Made by a program: the position numbers and the translations under genes. Below, piece by piece: positions 37,102 through 44,854 of a stretch of DNA of 64,000 bases. The notes under the pieces were generated by a model that saw only the letters and a program-made list of their open reading frames with translations, did no database searches and was not told the DNA's origin. Source of the DNA: Desulfurispora thermophila DSM 16022 (GTDB lineage Bacteria > Bacillota > Desulfotomaculia > Desulfotomaculales > Desulfurisporaceae); NCBI RefSeq assembly GCF_000376385.1, contig NZ_AQWN01000005.1, positions 186,001 through 250,000 of the forward strand, written 5' to 3'. Each line of letters starts with the position of its first letter. Position 1 is the first letter of the stretch.

Positions 37102-38124
37102 TCAAAAAGGCAGATCATCATCTGAAAAATGCTCTGCTACTGGAGCGGGCTCAAGACCTGCTTCTACCTTTGCGTATTCTTGCACTACTTCCTCCCACGT
37201 CATCAGTAGCCCAAGCTCCAGCAATCTAGTCGGGTTACCACAATACTCACAGTACCGGGCATCACCGGGGTTTACCTTTCCACATTTTGATGGCCATTGA
37301 TTATCCGGTTCATTTGTACATGTGTTATACAGGTGTGTACCACACATTCGGCAATAGGAAGCATGTTCCGATATCTTTGTGTTGCCGCAGTTTGGACAGG
37401 ACAGAAACCTACCATTATTATCAGTCCCTACATAAGGCAATTTTTGTTTAATATGTACCACCTCCTGCAATCGTTTTTCAGGCCCAATAAACCGCTCACC
37501 AATACAGTTTGTACATACCGGTACCTGTTGCAAAAAAAGCTCAAACTGCTTCTGCATCCAATGATCATCGTCAAAATCCCCTGCTCTGAAACTGCGTCGT
37601 ATCTCAATACTCCTAAGATTAGCCGTAGATTTGGAGACCTTGCAAACCCGCATTATATCTGCGGGTTTGTTTATCTGTAGAGCCCGCAGTATAGGCATAG
37701 GCATTAGTAGTTCTGCTGCAAAAATCTCCGCTTCTCGCTCTAGAACCCAGTATTCTGCATCAGTCAGACCACCGCGCGAAAGGCGGGTCTGCTTAAAATC
37801 CTCCAAATGGTTAAGTACGATGTGACCAATTTCGTGGGCAATGCTGTATGGAATGCGCAATAAATATGCTCGCTCATTGTAGATAATTTTGTACTTGCCA
37901 CCACCTAACCAGTAATATAGGTCACTGTCCAGACCGGCAAGTATTTTTGACCGCGGTACTCCCGACATTTTTGCTACCTGTCCAGTAGTGAGTACATGCC
38001 AGCCGAACTTATGAGCTACGTCTATAGGATTTACCGGTAGCCAGCAGATACCAGCTTTCCGTATAAATTCCCGCGCCTTTTTGATGACCCACATCTCACG
38101 TGGTTCGTCAGGTATCCTTTTCAT
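37102..38124 (-). CDS. ImmA/IrrE metallopeptidase with C-terminal zinc ribbons
   Basis: About 340 residues. The HEIGH zinc-protease motif lies in SIAHEIGHIVLNH, with EREAEIFAAELLMP following as in ImmA. The C-terminal third adds several Cys pairs (CTNC, CPNCGN, CRMCGT, CEYCGN), uncommon in plain ImmA. ImmA proteins cut Xre-type repressors to induce mobile elements. It overlaps the 3' end of the Xre gene upstream, the classic immR-immA arrangement. Start chosen at ATG 38124 (GGATGAAGAAA ahead); ATG 38133 is also possible. Confidence 0.87.
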   Translation of the reverse strand: MKRIPDEPREMWVIKKAREFIRKAGICWLPVNPIDVAHKFGWHVLTTGQVAKMSGVPRSKILAGLDSDLYYWLGGGKYKIIYNERAYLLRIPYSIAHEIGHIVLNHLEDFKQTRLSRGGLTDAEYWVLEREAEIFAAELLMPMPILRALQINKPADIMRVCKVSKSTANLRSIEIRRSFRAGDFDDDHWMQKQFELFLQQVPVCTNCIGERFIGPEKRLQEVVHIKQKLPYVGTDNNGRFLSCPNCGNTKISEHASYCRMCGTHLYNTCTNEPDNQWPSKCGKVNPGDARYCEYCGNPTRLLELGLLMTWEEVVQEYAKVEAGLEPAPVAEHFSDDDLPF

Positions 38125-38467
38125 TTTCTTCATCCTTGAAAGCCTCTGGAAATAGTACCCTGGCGATGTCAAGCCACTTTTCCCGTTGTTCTGGGGTCAT
38201 TCGCTCACCAGCCCTGGCAATCTTGCGTATATCAGGGGGAAGCTTCAATTTTCGGTTGATACGTGAGTTATCATTGCGGCCAAGGAGGTAGTCAACGCTA
38301 ACGCCAAAATAGTCTGCTATCCTCTCAAGGGTGGTATGATCTGGTGTGCGTTCGCCCGTTTCATATTTTGATATGGCCCAATAGGACAAACCCAGATGAC
38401 TTGCCAGATCATCTCTGCTTATTTTTTTATTTTCCCTAAGTTGTCTTAAACGTTCTGAAAAGGCCAC
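38108..38467 (-). CDS. Xre-family repressor (ImmR-like)
   Basis: About 119 residues. HTH: RLRQLRENKKISRDDLASHLGLSYWAISKYETGERTP spans it, followed by DYLLGRND and an acidic C-terminal tail. Starts at GTG 38467 after AGGGGTG. Overlap with the ImmA gene suggests that ImmA cleaves it. Divergent promoter DNA with GGAC-N5-GTCC operators lies upstream, so it likely controls its own and the opposite gene. Confidence 0.85.
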   Translation of the reverse strand: MAFSERLRQLRENKKISRDDLASHLGLSYWAISKYETGERTPDHTTLERIADYFGVSVDYLLGRNDNSRINRKLKLPPDIRKIARAGERMTPEQREKWLDIARVLFPEAFKDEENEKDT

Positions 38468-38543
38468 TTTATCCACCCCTGAAAAGAGTATAGCACACAA
38501 TGTCCAAACCAAGTATTTATTAGACGAAAAGGGAAAACGCATG

Positions 38544-38598
38544 TTGACACTGGACGAGTAGTCCAGTATAATGCAGATAAACAAAGGACAAAGCGTCC
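38544..38598 (+). promoter_or_regulatory. promoter with operator fully inside the -35/-10 spacer
   Basis: TTGACA 38544-38549 and TATAAT 38567-38572. The 17-bp spacer is exactly the palindrome CTGGACGAGTAGTCCAG (38550-38566). A second GGAC-N5-GTCC site follows at 38586-38598 and a third, CTGGACTAAGTGTCCAG, at 38806-38822 after the gene. Expected operators of the adjacent Xre proteins. Confidence 0.8.
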
Positions 38599-38614
38599 AA
38601 GAAAAGTGGTTGCA

Positions 38615-38805
38615 ATGAAATATATATTGCGAGAAACCAGGAAAGCAAAAAACTTTTCTGTACGTGATAGTCACCAAACTAAATATATCCACATCTCTCT
38701 ATTACAAGATTGAGCAAGGCGTTCGTAACCCAAGTTTATTACTGGCGAAGGCGATAGCTGACAGCCTGGGTAGCACTGTTGATGAGCTTTTTTGTGCCCA
38801 ATAAC
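38615..38805 (+). pseudogene. Xre-type regulator broken by a one-base frameshift
   Basis: Frame 1 reads MKYILRETRKAKNFSVRD and then goes off; shifting one base after the GAT codon continues VTKLNISTSLYYKIEQG then VRNPSLLLAKAIADSLG and ends FCAQ. Together they form a normal small Cro-like HTH of about 63 residues, divergent from the ImmR-like gene and downstream of an operator-controlled promoter. Unless a sequencing error, the Cro arm of the switch is lost. Confidence 0.7.
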
Positions 38806-38864
38806 TGGACTAAGTGTCCAGTGATTAGTTTCAATTCCCTTCAGGTAGACTGTTTGACATTCTC

Positions 38865-39154
38865 CCCATGCCTAAAGGCAGGGGATTCTGAAAGCCCCTT
38901 ACCAGGCAAGCAGGAGATCCGCAGTTCATCTGCAAGCGCAACCACTCACATCCCTGCAGGCGGTGCCCCCGCCTGAAAAACAAAACTAACCTGACAGAGC
39001 AAGCAGCAAAATATTTCGCGCAGCATTCACATCCCGGTGCAACACCAGCCCGCAAATTGTACAACTGGCGGCAAAGCTCCAGCCAGGTGTCCAGGCGAGC
39101 AACCTGTTCACTGTTGGGGTATATTCGATAGCGGAAGGTTTTGAGCAAACTCAA
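38865..39154 (-). pseudogene. TnpB remnant (IS200/IS605 type)
   Basis: The N-terminus FRYRIYPNSEQ is followed by an internal deletion. The C-terminal CGLVLHRDVNAARNILLL, typical of TnpB, survives in another frame. The element's end hairpin CCCC-ATGCCTAAAGGCA-GGGG is at 38865-38885. Inactive. Confidence 0.75.
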
Positions 39155-39172
39155 TCACTCTTTTTCTGGTTC

Positions 39173-39499
39173 TCAATATATTGCTTGATATTGCTTGATA
39201 ATTTCCAACGGTGCACCGCCAACAGTAGCGACGAAATAACTATTAGTCCAGAGTGATGGCAACCGTCTGAGATGAGGAAATTCCTGGCGCAAAATCCTAG
39301 AAGACAATCCCTTGATCTGCTTGAGCAGGCGATGGACACCGAACTGCGGGTCTACGTCTACAAGCAAATGCACACTGAAGAACCATATCTGCTTGTGACT
39401 TGATAAATTAATTGTTTTAACCTTGTATCCACACCATTTACCAGCACCTTGCGCCGGTACTTGGGACACCAGAAACGTGGTGTTTACAAGAATAGACAA
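39173..39499 (-). pseudogene. IS200/IS605 Y1 transposase (TnpA) remnant
   Basis: VHLLVDVDPQFGVHRLLKQI and LWTNSYFVATVGGAPLE are conserved TnpA segments. The N-terminal part is replaced by unrelated sequence, the HUH motif has lost its first His (SVH), and the catalytic helix region is interrupted. A CCCC...GGGG hairpin near 39589-39606 may be the other end of the element. Confidence 0.75.
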
Positions 39500-39615
39500 T
39501 ACTATTGTTTACTCGAAAACTCATAGCAAAATTATACCACTGAAGGAGTTGGTGGAATATATGCAAATCAAAATTGCGCACCTTATATCCCCGAGCCTTT
39601 CGCAGGGGCTTTACG

Positions 39616-39837
39616 GTGCGGTTCGGTAAAGGAATATCCGCAAAAAGATTAGCAGAGATACTTGGTGTTAGTAAGGCAATGGTAAGTCATTATGAAAGCG
39701 GGCGATATAAGCCTTCAGCTAAAGTAATTATTCGGCTGGAGCGCTTCTTCGGCATTCCGGCCGGTGAGTTGCTGGCCGAGAGTGATGCGGAAGAAGACTA
39801 CCGCCGCCTGGGGTCGTCGGAGCGGCCCACCAGGTAG
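39616..39837 (+). CDS. Xre-family HTH protein, N-terminus possibly cut by an IS end
   Basis: About 73 residues: KGISAKRLAEILGVSKAMVS then HYESGRYKPS and LERFFGIPAGELLAE. GTG 39616 is the best start; the DNA just upstream looks like an IS200/IS605 end, so the first helix may have been replaced. The C-terminus FFGIPAGELLAE is shared with the Xre protein at 40108, so the two are paralogues. Its 3' end overlaps that of the convergent Xre gene. Confidence 0.6.
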   Translation: MRFGKGISAKRLAEILGVSKAMVSHYESGRYKPSAKVIIRLERFFGIPAGELLAESDAEEDYRRLGSSERPTR

Positions 39838-40022
39838 TCCAGGGAGACATCGAAGAAGTCGGCAATACGGATTGCAGCATCAAAGCTGATCGGTTGCTTG
39901 CAGTTTTCAATATCACTTAACGAACTTTTACGCATTCCGATAGCGTTACCGAGTTGTTCGAGAGTAAGGTTGTTAGCTTTTCTTAGTTGTCTGAGTCGCA
40001 TAGAGAATACTTTAGAAATCAT
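39798..40022 (-). CDS. Xre-family HTH regulator
   Basis: 74 residues: RLRQLRKANNLTLEQLGNAI, SDIENCKQPIS, VSLDYLVGRSDD; a compact repressor. Divergent from the Xre gene at 40108 with two identical operators between them, the layout of a two-repressor switch. Start ATG 40022. Confidence 0.8.
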   Translation of the reverse strand: MISKVFSMRLRQLRKANNLTLEQLGNAIGMRKSSLSDIENCKQPISFDAAIRIADFFDVSLDYLVGRSDDPRRR

Positions 40023-40039
40023 GGGTAAACCCCTTGACT

Positions 40040-40091
40040 GTTCGGAATATCCGAACTAAAATAAAATCGGGTAGGTTCGGAATATCCGAAC
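40040..40091. promoter_or_regulatory. two copies of a 17-bp perfect palindromic operator
   Basis: GTTCGGAATATCCGAAC at 40040-40056 and again at 40075-40091, 35 bp centre to centre, between divergent Xre genes. Clear repressor sites; the spacing is near three helical turns plus. Confidence 0.85.
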
Positions 40092-40107
40092 TGGCTGGAG
40101 TGGTTAT

Positions 40108-40320
40108 ATGGGATGTCGTCACAATCTTATCAAAGCAAGAAAAAGAAAAAGCCTTAGACAAGTAGATGTTGCAAGGTTAATTGGTTTAGCAAAATCAACT
40201 TATTGTGAGATTGAGCATGGTCACCATAATCCTTCCTGGGAAGTAGCGCAGCGGCTGGAGCGCTTTTTCGGCATTCCGGCCGGTGAGTTACTGGCTGAGA
40301 ATGATACAGAAGAAAATTAG
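40108..40320 (+). CDS. Xre-family HTH regulator
   Basis: 70 residues: RKRKSLRQVDVARLIGLAKS, then EIEHGHHNPSW and LERFFGIPAGELLAEN. Lies 17 bp after the second GTTCGG operator. C-terminal half is nearly the same as that of the gene at 39616. Cro-like partner of the gene at 39798. Confidence 0.82.
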   Translation: MGCRHNLIKARKRKSLRQVDVARLIGLAKSTYCEIEHGHHNPSWEVAQRLERFFGIPAGELLAENDTEEN

Positions 40321-40354
40321 AAAGAAGCGTGCCGCCGAGATTGGGTAGCGAAAT

Positions 40355-40930
40355 TCACTTAATCCTGCGGATATGAGCAGTTTCCATTTGCAGCACATCC
40401 ACCTTGGCTTCAATGCGCTGCAAAGTGCTCATGATTTGCTGATTAATGTCCAGCTGAAGTTCCCGTGCATCGAACAGGGCGCGCACCTTTTCCGTGAGCT
40501 CAAATTCCATACGGGACTGCGACTGGCGAAGCTGCTCAATTTCGCCCAGGGTGCGGCGCATATGATTGACAAGGATATTCTGGCCGCCCTCAAGGGAAGA
40601 AATGCGTTCTGACATGGAGGTTATATGTGTTTCCAGTTGGGATTGGGTTTCTTTCAGAGAGGCAATTTGGCCCTCCATACGGGCCTGGCCCTCTTCGATG
40701 AAGGTAATACGGTCTTCCAGGCGGGATTGGCCTTTTTCGAGGGAAGCCATGTTTGTTTCCAGGCGGGATTGGGTTTCAGCCAGGCGGGTCTGGCCTTCCT
40801 CAAGGGAGATAATCCGGCCTTCCAATCTTGACTGGCCATCTTTAAGAGACTGCACTTCGGTTTTAATATTTTGCACATCGGACTTAATGGCTACCAGTTC
40901 GCCGAGGATTTTATTCAGGATTTCTTCCAC
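40355..40930 (-). CDS. coiled-coil protein with repeated SLEEGQ/SRLE units
   Basis: About 191 residues, almost all predicted coiled coil. A repeating unit of roughly 14 residues is visible (GQSRLEGRIISLEEGQ, ETQSRLETNMASLEKGQ, DRITFIEEGQARMEGQ, ETQSQLETHITSMSER). GTG 40930 has AAGGAG just upstream. It overlaps the 3' end of the Xre gene that precedes it, so the two are coupled. Similar Xre-coupled coiled-coil proteins occur in Pelotomaculum-type genomes; the function is unknown. Confidence 0.7.
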   Translation of the reverse strand: MEEILNKILGELVAIKSDVQNIKTEVQSLKDGQSRLEGRIISLEEGQTRLAETQSRLETNMASLEKGQSRLEDRITFIEEGQARMEGQIASLKETQSQLETHITSMSERISSLEGGQNILVNHMRRTLGEIEQLRQSQSRMEFELTEKVRALFDARELQLDINQQIMSTLQRIEAKVDVLQMETAHIRRIK

Positions 40931-41258
40931 CGGAGCATTCTCCTTTCTCAGCATTGAGCTGGCCGGCCCACTCTTCGGCGGCAGCCAGCAGAATCGCCCG
41001 CTGGCGGGGGGTAAGCTGTTTGGCCAGTTCGACAAGACGGCGGATGTCAGGGGGGAGGGGATTATCAATGTTAAAAAAATCCATCATGGTTATACCAAGG
41101 GCCTGACAGATAGCTTCTAAAACCTGTACATCAAGTTTTCTTTCATCGTTTTCTAGCTTACTTATCATTGATTGTGACAAACCGATTAATTTGCCTAATT
41201 TTTCCGCTGACAGCTTTTTCTCTTTTCTAAGTGAACGAATCCTCTCCCCGTAATTCAT
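40911..41258 (-). CDS. Xre-family HTH regulator
   Basis: 115 residues: RIRSLRKEKKLSAEKLGKLI, SMISKLENDERKLD, then a helical tail with LTPRQRAILLAAAEEW, similar in style to the tail of the ImmR-like protein. Divergent from the Xre gene at 41424; operator palindrome lies between. Coupled to the coiled-coil gene. Confidence 0.82.
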   Translation of the reverse strand: MNYGERIRSLRKEKKLSAEKLGKLIGLSQSMISKLENDERKLDVQVLEAICQALGITMMDFFNIDNPLPPDIRRLVELAKQLTPRQRAILLAAAEEWAGQLNAEKGECSGGRNPE

Positions 41259-41374
41259 GGCACTACACCACGCAAGAAAATAATGTTTTATTCAATATTG
41301 TACTAAAACAGAGATTTTACCACAATCAACCCAGGAAAGTAGTCCTATTCGTACTAAATAAGGCATATCGAGTC

Positions 41375-41406
41375 TTGAATAATAGTACATTATGTACTAA
41401 TATAAT
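41375..41406 (+). promoter_or_regulatory. promoter with palindromic operator
   Basis: TAGTACATTATGTACTA (41383-41399) immediately upstream of TATAAT (41401-41406); TTGAAT at 41375 is a weak -35 with 20-bp spacing. Half sites GTACTA are also seen near 41299 and 41350. Confidence 0.75.
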
Positions 41407-41423
41407 ATTGGGAGGATACCTCT

Positions 41424-41639
41424 ATGTTAGGCAAACAAATCAAGCACTACCGAAAGCAAAAGAATTGGTCACAAGAACACTTGGCTAGCGTAGCCGGGTT
41501 AAAACAGGTAATTATCAGCCGTATTGAAAGAGGAATAAGAAATGTGACGGCTGATGAACTCCAAAAACTTGCCCACGCCCTGGGCGTATCTGTGACCGAC
41601 CTGTTGGAGGATGACCGAGCCAGAGCTGCCAGTGAATAG
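41424..41639 (+). CDS. Xre-family HTH regulator
   Basis: 71 residues: LGKQIKHYRKQKNWSQEHLA, IISRIERGIRNVT, LGVSVTDLLEDD. ATG 41424 after GGGAGG. Third divergent Xre pair in 4 kb, with its own operator. Confidence 0.85.
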   Translation: MLGKQIKHYRKQKNWSQEHLASVAGLKQVIISRIERGIRNVTADELQKLAHALGVSVTDLLEDDRARAASE

Positions 41640-41703
41640 CTATTGCTATATTTTACCACAACATTAACTAAAAAGGAAAACAAAACCCCGACGGCAGGCT
41701 GGC

Positions 41704-41817
41704 GGCTGCTGGTGAAGCAGCAGCCGGGGGCGTGCCGCCGAGGTTGGGTAGCGAAGCCGGGCGCACCCAGTGCCGCAAACAGTACGGCTAATTAGCCGGG
41801 GCACAATTGGGTGGCGC
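41704..41817. repeat. hairpin-rich non-coding stretch
   Basis: From 41,640 to 42,112 no gene is supported. GGCTGCTG/CAGCAGCC (41704-41725) is one hairpin. A nested one runs 41761-41817: outer ACCCA/TGGGT and GCGC ends, TGCC/GGCA, and a perfect inner palindrome CGGCTAATTAGCCG. A 26-bp segment at 41730-41755 also occurs at 40327-40352 with one difference. Could be an RNA or a replication site. Confidence 0.45.
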
Positions 41818-42112
41818 TCGGTGGACCTGACCTGGTGGTAAAACGGCGTCTCTTGGCCCGGAGGCGTCGAGGATGTTCTTTGACATACCGCGTCGGGCCG
41901 CGCGGGACGCGCAGGAGGGAAGAAGGCCCGGGCTGTGGTATCACGCACTGCGCGGCGCATATATACGCGTTTAAGTATGTATGCGTGTTTCATACCGAAA
42001 CTATTGCACAGGGTACGTGTGTCCTTTTTTGGGGAGTTGAAAAGAATGCACTGCTCTGTCGCCAGTTTTTTGGGAGTTAGTGCCATCAAAAGGTTGGCGA
42101 GGGGGTGGTGTT

Positions 42113-42532
42113 GTGTCGTACTGGAAAGACGGGAATAAAGTGCGCTTATATATGGATGTGAACAAAGTAAGAGATATCTACGAAAAACAAGGTACATCTG
42201 CAGCAAAGTTCTATGTACGAAAAATATTACGCTGGAAAATAACAGCTAATGAACTACGGGAATTACTCGGCGTACCCAAACAGGACATCCGTCTATCCCA
42301 GGAGGTCCATTGTCTAGCCTGGAACACATGCGGCTGGGGTGGTACATACTCACCAATTGGCTATAATCCTGCCGATGCAAAAACGCCCAGGCCGGCATAT
42401 CCGGAGGGACCGCCGGAGCCGGAAAATCAGGACGAGCATCAATCAGGTCAGATCATGGTCAACGAAAAAATGACACGCCTCCTGGCAGCCGGGCTGGTTA
42501 CCAGGGGGCAGAGGCTACTAATAAGTGGCTGA
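42113..42532 (+). CDS. hypothetical protein
   Basis: About 139 residues; not recognised. The N-terminal half has a helical region (VRKILRWKITANELRELLG), and the C-terminal half is Pro/Glu-rich (PAYPEGPPEPENQDEHQ). GTG 42113 is preceded by AGGGGGTGG. Followed by a strong terminator. Confidence 0.5.
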   Translation: MSYWKDGNKVRLYMDVNKVRDIYEKQGTSAAKFYVRKILRWKITANELRELLGVPKQDIRLSQEVHCLAWNTCGWGGTYSPIGYNPADAKTPRPAYPEGPPEPENQDEHQSGQIMVNEKMTRLLAAGLVTRGQRLLISG

Positions 42533-42541
42533 ATGGTCAGC

Positions 42542-42575
42542 ACACGCCGGGTTTGGCCCGGCGTGTTCGATTTTC
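42542..42575 (+). terminator. terminator
   Basis: ACACGCCGGG/CCCGGCGTGT perfect 10-bp stem, then T-rich sequence. Confidence 0.75.
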
Positions 42576-42626
42576 AGGCAGCTTCTCACGTTATCTGCCT
42601 CATGATATAATCAAAACCAAAAGAAG

Positions 42627-43499
42627 GTGATCCCCCTGGAGGCTGAAATCACCTATCACAACACCGACATTGTCATGAAAGCCGCCTGCCGCATCTTCCA
42701 GCAGGACGCCCTCAAATTCCTGGGGTTAGACCTGCCCGCCATCATTGACCTGGCCCCCACCGAGATGCCCGTGCTGGAAGCCAAAGAGACCCGCACCGAC
42801 TTCATCTTCCAGCTGGCCGATGACAGCCTCCTGCATCTGGAATTTTAAACCACGGCCAGCCTGGATGACCTGTACCGCTTCCTGCTTTACGACGCCCGCC
42901 TGATCTACCACACCCGGAAAATCATCCGCACCGTGGTTGTCTACGCCGGGGAAATTAGCCGGGCTGCCGACACGCTGCTTAAAGGTACGGTTGACTACCG
43001 GGTGCACAACGCCTACCTGCACGGTTACGACGGCGACGCTATCTACCAGCGGCTGCAGCAAAAGGCAGAGAAAGGCGACCCCTTTACGCGGCAGGAGATG
43101 TTGGAGCTGATCTTCCTGCCCCTCATGAAAAGCAGCGCAGACCGCTCCGAAATGGCCATCAAAGCTGCCGAACTGGCCAAGGCTAACGAAACACCGGAAA
43201 CACCGTTCCTGCTGGGAGCAATCATAGCCATCAGCGACAAATTCATGGAGGAAGACGCCAGGAGAAAACTTTTGGAGGTGCTCAAGATGACCAAGATTGA
43301 GCAGTGGATTAGAGAAGAAGCCCGGGCGGAAGGCTGGATGCTGGGTAAACAGGAGGGTTTAGCTCAGGGCGAACTCAAAAAAGCCCGGGAAAGCGCCCTG
43401 GCCGCCCTGCGCAAAGGCTTAGACCCGCAACTGGTCAGCGAAATCACCGGCCTGCCCCTGGAAGACGTTCTGGAACTGCAAAAGAAAACATTGCAATAA
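42627..43499 (+). pseudogene. Rpn-family nuclease interrupted by one in-frame stop
   Basis: Recombination-promoting nuclease/transposase_31-like PD-(D/E)XK protein. The first 73 residues end in RTDFIFQLADDSLLHLEF, then TAA at 42846-42848, and the same frame goes on with TTASLDDLYRFLLYD to a full C-terminus with a helical GEL/KKARESAL tail. The lost residue is probably the Gln of the catalytic D...ExQ motif (CAA to TAA). Otherwise the frame is intact, so this is recent decay, a sequencing error or readthrough. Start is uncertain (GTG 42627 or a CTG at 42636). Confidence 0.75.
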
Positions 43500-43513
43500 C
43501 CTACCCAAACACC

Positions 43514-43545
43514 ACCACCGGGAAAACCGGTGGTTTTTGCTTTTC
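43514..43545 (+). terminator. terminator
   Basis: ACCACCGG/CCGGTGGT stem with T-rich tail. Confidence 0.75.
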
Positions 43546-43595
43546 AGTAGGAAAAGGGGAGGGACAAGAACCAAAACAGAAAGCAGGTGCAGACC

Positions 43596-44102
43596 ATGAT
43601 CAAGAACCCGGCCTTTGGAATATATGTAGCCGACGATGAAAGCTATACGCCCGAACCCTACGACCCGCGCGTCAACGTGGAGGCCGAAGCCCTGGCCAGA
43701 CTTCAAACAAAGAAAAAGAGTGCTGCAGAAGGACCGGCAGGCGATTCATTTGCAATGTGGACCGACAAAAACGGCACAACCGTAATCATCTACGACGAAG
43801 ATGGCAGGCCGACAAAATGGACCAGCCCGCCATCGCCCTGCCGCGGACCGGCCATAGAGTGGCTATGTGACGGATACGTGCCAACCTGCCACCCCTATCA
43901 GCCGGTAAGCGAGGACCTGGTGCGCCAGGGCTATGCGCCGGCTGGTTGCAAAGCGTACAGAAAGTGCGCCAGGAACTGGACCAAAGAAGAAATCGCAATA
44001 CCGGACCAAAAACGAAAATGGGGGGAAGAAAATGAGGCCGTTGGAACAGGTACGCAAAGAACTGGCAAGGGAGCAAGAAAAACTCGTCGCAATCCCCTAT
44101 GA
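43596..44102 (+). CDS. hypothetical protein
   Basis: About 168 residues; not recognised. Starts MIKNPAFGIYVADDESYTPE; a WTDKNGTTVIIYDEDGRP segment looks like a small beta domain, and four Cys lie in the second half (CRGP, CDGY, CHPY, CKAYRKC). Its 3' end overlaps the Spo0E-like gene in another frame. Confidence 0.5.
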   Translation: MIKNPAFGIYVADDESYTPEPYDPRVNVEAEALARLQTKKKSAAEGPAGDSFAMWTDKNGTTVIIYDEDGRPTKWTSPPSPCRGPAIEWLCDGYVPTCHPYQPVSEDLVRQGYAPAGCKAYRKCARNWTKEEIAIPDQKRKWGEENEAVGTGTQRTGKGARKTRRNPL

Positions 44103-44202
44103 TCCATCTCCCGAACCGTACCAGAAACTGCTCCACCAGAGCCAGGTAGTTGACCGGTTGATTGTGGAGTACATGCGGTTGCTAATGGCGGAAGCCAAAT
44201 AA
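44032..44202 (+). CDS. Spo0E-like sporulation phosphatase
   Basis: 56 residues. Two predicted helices and the motif HQSQVVDRLIVEYMR match the SQxxD signature of the Spo0E family, small phosphatases that dephosphorylate Spo0A~P and so hold back sporulation. ATG 44032 follows GGGGGAAG. It overlaps the upstream hypothetical gene. Presence on the sigK element recalls the rapE gene in the B. subtilis skin. Family call rests on the motif and size. Confidence 0.65.
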   Translation: MRPLEQVRKELAREQEKLVAIPYDPSPEPYQKLLHQSQVVDRLIVEYMRLLMAEAK

Positions 44203-44269
44203 TGCTGCCTGGAAGAATCAAAAGAGTATCCTGCATGAATTGCTACTGGCTGGAAAGGGGGTGTGAAAG

Positions 44270-44755
44270 CTGGGAACCAGAAGAAGCAGACTCAGAAACT
44301 GCACATTAACACTGGCGCTGCTGACGACAGTCCTAACTGTTACACCACCGGCAGTGCCGCAGGCGCAGGCCCGGGCAGCCCCGGCGCCTGTCACAGTAGC
44401 CATACAGCAAGATAACCCGTTAACAACCCAAAATCAGAGCGTGAGCACAAACAAACAGGGCGGCAGCAGTACAGCGGGTATACCTCCTGTTGAACCGGGA
44501 GAGTTTGGCCGTCGCATAAATACTGCCTTAAGCCGTGGATACAGCGCAGCCACGCCGGTAGTAGAAACACTGGCCAAAATATCCCTGGGGCTGGGCGGTC
44601 TGACTGCACTTGGGGCCTGGGTATTCGGTATATCGCTGTTACGCCGGGTGGCCGCTTCCCTCCTGGGCGTGGCGATTGGTATTGCAATGTTTTACGGTGC
44701 ACCATATATCGTTGCCATAGTGAAAGGCTTGAGCAAATGGATTGCAGGCAATTAG
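44270..44755 (+). CDS. secreted/membrane conjugation-type protein, CTG start
   Basis: About 161 residues. An in-frame signal peptide (RRSRLRNCTLTLALLTTVLTV) precedes QAQARA, then a low-complexity segment and two C-terminal TM segments (ISLGLGGLTALGAWVFG, LLGVAIGIAMFYGAPYI). Starting at the GTG near 44354 would lose the signal, so a CTG at 44270, 8 bases after AAAGGGGG, is inferred; a TGA sits directly upstream. It precedes the VirB2-like gene and probably belongs to the same secretion set. Confidence 0.55.
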   Translation: MGTRRSRLRNCTLTLALLTTVLTVTPPAVPQAQARAAPAPVTVAIQQDNPLTTQNQSVSTNKQGGSSTAGIPPVEPGEFGRRINTALSRGYSAATPVVETLAKISLGLGGLTALGAWVFGISLLRRVAASLLGVAIGIAMFYGAPYIVAIVKGLSKWIAGN

Positions 44756-44798
44756 TCCATCCTAACCGAAAGTAAAAATCCTGTAGCGAAAGGAGGTA

Positions 44799-44843
44799 GC
44801 ACCGTTTCCTCCCCGTGGCTAAAGCCAGGGGTCTCCACGGTGC
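44799..44843. repeat. solo IS200/IS605-type end hairpin between a Shine-Dalgarno and its gene
   Basis: A hairpin of CCCC-GTGGCTAAAGCCA-GGGG (44811-44831) is enclosed by GCACCGT/ACGGTGC (44799-44843). The inner 21 bp are identical to the left end of the IsrB transposon at 48209-48229. AAAGGAGGT (44789-44797) lies before it and the pilin ATG (44855) after it. No transposase or IsrB gene is attached. Confidence 0.8.
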
Positions 44844-44854
44844 GATTGGTGCTG

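Noticed and set aside
38831-39154. Intact TnpB nuclease gene
   Set aside because: Only the N-terminal stub and an out-of-frame C-terminal piece remain, so no active RNA-guided nuclease here.
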